From Natrarchaeobius halalkaliphilus (GTDB lineage Archaea > Halobacteriota > Halobacteria > Halobacteriales > Natrialbaceae): 64,000 bases of DNA. The translations under genes and the position numbers were made by a program. Location: contig NZ_REFY01000003.1 in NCBI RefSeq assembly GCF_003841485.1, forward strand, positions 62,001 through 126,000. The letters are read 5' to 3'. Below, in pieces: positions 61,515 through 64,000 of this stretch (its first letter is position 1; each line of letters opens with the position of its first letter). The notes under the pieces were generated by a model that was not told the origin of the DNA, made no database searches, and saw only the letters and a program-made list of their open reading frames with translations.

Positions 61515-62363
61515 ATGGTACCCGGAGTCGACGATGCCGACGCGATATCGCCGGAGCACTGTCCGACCACGAACGGAATACCGATGCTCGGACTCGGAAC
61601 CTACCGGAACACCGATCCCGACCAGTGTACAGAAAGCGTCAGGACGGCACTCGAGGTGGGTTATCGCCACGTCGACACCGCCCAGCTGTACGACAACGAG
61701 CGGGCGGTCGGTGCGGGGATCGATCGAGCGGACGTCGACCGCGAGGACGTCACTCTCGCGACGAAAGTCTGGTACACCGATCTGTCGTACGACGACGTCC
61801 TCGAGACGACTCGAGCGAGTCTCGCCCGACTGGGCGTCGATTCCGTCGACCTGTTGTACGTCCACTGGCCGGCGGACACCTACGATGCCGACGAGACGAT
61901 GGCGGCGTTTTCCGAACTGGCCGACGACGGTCTCATCGACGCCGTCGGGGTGAGCAACTTCACGCCCGAGTTGCTCGGGGAAGCGATCGATGCCTGTGAC
62001 GTCCCGATCGTGGCGAATCAGGTCGAGTTACATCCGTTGCTCCAGCAGCCCGAGTTGCGGGAGGTCTGTGCGAGCCACGACGTCGCGGTCGTGGCCTACG
62101 CGCCGATCGCTCGCGGCGCGGTGGTCGATCATCCGGTCCTTCGGGAAATCGCGGCCGACCACGATGGGACCGAAGTTCAGGTCAGCCTCGCCTGGCTTCG
62201 CCAGAACGGGATCGTCGCGATTCCGAAGGCGACCGGTACGGATCACATCCGCCAGAACTGGGCGTCGCTAGGGCTCGAACTCGAGCCGGCCGAACTCGAG
62301 CGGATCGACGCGATCGACGCCGGAAGGCGAGCGGTCGATCCCGACCTCGCAGCCTGGAACTGA
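61515..62363 (+). CDS. Aldo/keto reductase
   Basis: A 282-residue TIM-barrel reductase with the full catalytic tetrad: Asp and Tyr in VDTAQLYDNE, Lys in LATKVWY and His in LYVHWPAD. The NADPH site is marked by IPKATGTDHIRQNW near the end. It reduces aldehydes or ketones with NADPH; the physiological substrate is unknown. ATG 61515 was chosen, as the frame upstream looks non-coding. It lies 100 bases after the reductase gene in the same direction but probably has its own promoter. Confidence 0.92.
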   Translation: MVPGVDDADAISPEHCPTTNGIPMLGLGTYRNTDPDQCTESVRTALEVGYRHVDTAQLYDNERAVGAGIDRADVDREDVTLATKVWYTDLSYDDVLETTRASLARLGVDSVDLLYVHWPADTYDADETMAAFSELADDGLIDAVGVSNFTPELLGEAIDACDVPIVANQVELHPLLQQPELREVCASHDVAVVAYAPIARGAVVDHPVLREIAADHDGTEVQVSLAWLRQNGIVAIPKATGTDHIRQNWASLGLELEPAELERIDAIDAGRRAVDPDLAAWN

Positions 62364-62463
62364 GAAACGAAGCGTGATCGTCGGTCGATCGATCCGTCTC
62401 TGACCTGTCGGGTGGAAAGAAAGAGAAGGAAAGTTTACGGTTCACCGGCAGTTTTGCTTGCGT

Positions 62464-63216
62464 ATGTCAACCCACTCTGGGAGGGGCGGCGGTGGTGGGG
62501 TCGTCGGCGCGATCAGGGCCGACCTCGGGCGGCTACACGGCGCGTGGATGGAACTCGCATTCCCGCGTCAGCGTGGCCGCGGCCACTCCGTCATGGGCAA
62601 GTGGAAACCCGAGACGCTTCCACAGAAGATCGGTTATCACGTCTGGAGCGTCCTCGGAACGATCGGCTTGCTCGCGCTTTATCCCCTCACCGTTCTCGGC
62701 TTTGCGACCCGCTACTACGCGGTGAAACTCGACTCGACGCGAACTCGTCTGGGTATCGTCGGCGTGACCGGCGTCGCCATCCTCGCCTGGGGGACCCTGA
62801 CCGTCGTGGCTCACTTGCGACTGCCGTTCGACGCCTTCCTCGCCGTCGCTGCTGCGAGTCTCGTCGGGGTCCTTTCGACGGCGCTCGCGGCGGGGTTTTC
62901 GAAGACCGGCGGCCGACTCGTCTCCGTCCTCTTCGCCTATCCCTTCGCGATGACCGCGATCTTCCTGCCGCCGGTCGTCGCGGCGCTCGTGACGCCGTCG
63001 CTCGAGGGCGTCATCCTCGAACCGAGTTACGACTTCGCCATCTGGATCCTCGATACGATCTTGCACGTCGGCGGCCTCAACGAGTGGCTGCGCACGAACT
63101 TCACGCTCGAAGGTGCGGCCTACGCGGGAATGTGGGTCGGTATCTCGTTCCCGCTCGGTTGGTTCCTCGGGATTCCGATCGCGCTCGCGGATCTCGTCCG
63201 GCCGTCGAGCGACTGA
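62464..63216 (+). CDS. Multi-span membrane protein, haloarchaeal, unknown function
   Basis: A 250-residue protein with a hydrophilic Gly/Arg leader, an amphipathic part (WKPETLPQKIGYHVWS) and about five or six membrane segments. FATRYYAVKLDSTRTRLG marks the cytoplasmic loop after the first, and FTLEGAAYAGMWVGISFPLGW the last. It has no recognised domain. No neighbour gives a clear link; two tiny membrane-protein genes follow in the same direction. Confidence 0.7.
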   Translation: MSTHSGRGGGGGVVGAIRADLGRLHGAWMELAFPRQRGRGHSVMGKWKPETLPQKIGYHVWSVLGTIGLLALYPLTVLGFATRYYAVKLDSTRTRLGIVGVTGVAILAWGTLTVVAHLRLPFDAFLAVAAASLVGVLSTALAAGFSKTGGRLVSVLFAYPFAMTAIFLPPVVAALVTPSLEGVILEPSYDFAIWILDTILHVGGLNEWLRTNFTLEGAAYAGMWVGISFPLGWFLGIPIALADLVRPSSD

Positions 63217-63295
63217 TCTCGAGGCCCGTTTTCGTCGGCCGGGACGATTTTCCGGTTTCCGACGATACTCGGTCGCTCGCGCCCTACCGCCGCGT

Positions 63296-63487
63296 ATGAA
63301 GTTCGACCTCGCGAAAACGACTGTAGCGTTCGCACTGATCGTGGCTCTCGGGGCCGCCGCGTTGCTCGTAACCCCGATGATGGCGGTCGATACCGTGTTG
63401 ATGATGGTCGTCCCGTCGATGATCGTCTTCGGTGCGATCGCACTCGTCATCGGGGTCAAACACGGCGAGTACCGCGCGGCGCGGTGA
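63296..63487 (+). CDS. Small two-span membrane protein
   Basis: A 63-residue protein, MKFDLAKTTVAFALIVALG then a second helix (MMVVPSMIVFGAIALVIG) and the hydrophilic end VKHGEYRAAR. Common in haloarchaea; the family number DUF7333 is from memory only. The ATG at 63296 is the last in-frame start before the hydrophobic part. Confidence 0.65.
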   Translation: MKFDLAKTTVAFALIVALGAAALLVTPMMAVDTVLMMVVPSMIVFGAIALVIGVKHGEYRAAR

Positions 63488-63579
63488 GCGGTGACGGCAG
63501 TTCGCGTCGACGGTCGAAACGGATCGACGGTATTCGTGGCGATAGAAATCGTTACGTCGGTTCGCGAAAAGTATGCGCC

Positions 63580-63783
63580 ATGACTCGTGCCGAATCGGAC
63601 GAGATCAACCTGCTGGACAGTCCGACGTTTCGATACGGGATCGCCGCCTCGACGACGGCAATCCTTTTCGTCGTGGCGTTCTGGCAGTTCGACGGGACCG
63701 TCCGATGGATCGTCGTCGCGCTTGCGCTGGCGAACGCCGTGATCGTTCCGCGGCGACTCGCGGCCGCCGCGGAGCAGGGCTGA
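63580..63783 (+). CDS. Small two-span membrane protein
   Basis: A 67-residue protein with the hydrophilic start MTRAESDEINLLDSPTF and two membrane segments (YGIAASTTAILFVVAFWQF and IVVALALANAVIVP) and a basic end RRLAAAAEQG. No recognised domain. The upstream frame is Arg/Ser-rich and non-coding in look. Confidence 0.6.
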   Translation: MTRAESDEINLLDSPTFRYGIAASTTAILFVVAFWQFDGTVRWIVVALALANAVIVPRRLAAAAEQG

Positions 63784-63918
63784 CTCGAGGATCAGGGACA
63801 TCGGCGGCGAACGGTGACATCGGAACGGAGCACGAGCTCGAGGAGAACTCGACGATGGGTGTAAATCGATCCCTACGGAGGGAACGTCCGTCGATCGAAG
63901 TGACCTCCACCGCGGCCG

Positions 63919-64000
63919 TTACATGTAGCCGAGGTCGCGCAGGCGCTCCATCAGGTCCTCTTTGTCCTGGGCGCGGCCCGCACGCTCGGTGGTCCCCTCT
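63919..64000 (-). CDS. C-terminal end of a sulfatase/alkaline-phosphatase-like protein, cut by window edge
   Basis: The last 26 residues are visible before the TAA at 63919: EGTTERAGRAQDKEDLMERL then RDLGYM. The ending (short helix, then RL.DLGY.) is the usual C-terminus of arylsulfatase-type hydrolases. The assignment rests only on this tail and is therefore tentative. Confidence 0.45.
   Translation of the reverse strand, partial: EGTTERAGRAQDKEDLMERLRDLGYM

Noticed and set aside
1-64000. CRISPR arrays, rRNA genes and a replication origin.
   Set aside because: No regularly spaced short repeats, no rRNA-like segments and no Orc1/Cdc6 gene or ORB-type repeats were seen on either strand.

Overview
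The window is haloarchaeal chromosome. The proteins are strongly acidic, GC is high and dominated by CG-rich codons, most genes lack an obvious Shine-Dalgarno site, and several families are archaeal or haloarchaeal: Rpo11/RpoL, archaeal lipid geranylgeranyl reductase, queDEC for archaeosine, PAC2 chaperone, XPB-Bax1, PGF-CTERM surface protein and a gas vesicle cluster. The combination of menaquinone genes, gas vesicles and dispersed palindromic repeats fits the Natrialbales, but that placement is an inference. No rRNA, tRNA or CRISPR array was found.

Left part (1-24 kb): a truncated zinc-ribbon gene, a METTL5-type methyltransferase, a three-gene ABC exporter (ATPase plus two FtsX-type permeases), a rhomboid protease divergent from rpoL, a frameshifted cupin gene, hisF, several tiny genes, a cytoplasmic sulfite-oxidase-like protein, menF-menD, a membrane J-protein, an AbrB-PhoU regulator, an ATP-NAD kinase relative, a CinA-like protein, the queD-queE-queC operon and an iron alcohol dehydrogenase.

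Middle (24-42 kb): a translationally coupled run of five prepilin-like genes faces a sixth. Next come an IS1341-type element with a frameshifted tnpB, a MATE exporter, a winged-helix/membrane protein pair, and a surface-polysaccharide neighbourhood (NodB-type deacetylase coupled to a PGF-CTERM protein, DUF354 glycosyltransferase-like protein, alpha/alpha-barrel protein, FemAB-like transferase). Copies of a palindromic repeat lie in this region and near 20 kb. Four of the five begin directly at the TGA stop codon of the adjacent gene.

Right part (42-64 kb): a divergent gas vesicle cluster (gvpA-N-O leftward, gvpF-G-H-I-J-K-L-M rightward) without gvpC, gvpD or gvpE, then grpE-dnaK, the XPB helicase/Bax1 nuclease pair, an RNA m5C methyltransferase coupled to a PUA-like partner, a PAC2 chaperone, geranylgeranyl reductase, an aldo/keto reductase, small membrane proteins, and the 3' end of a probable sulfatase at the right edge.

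The strongest candidates for something undescribed are the stop-codon-anchored palindromes and the six-gene prepilin-like set that lacks an ATPase in the window.
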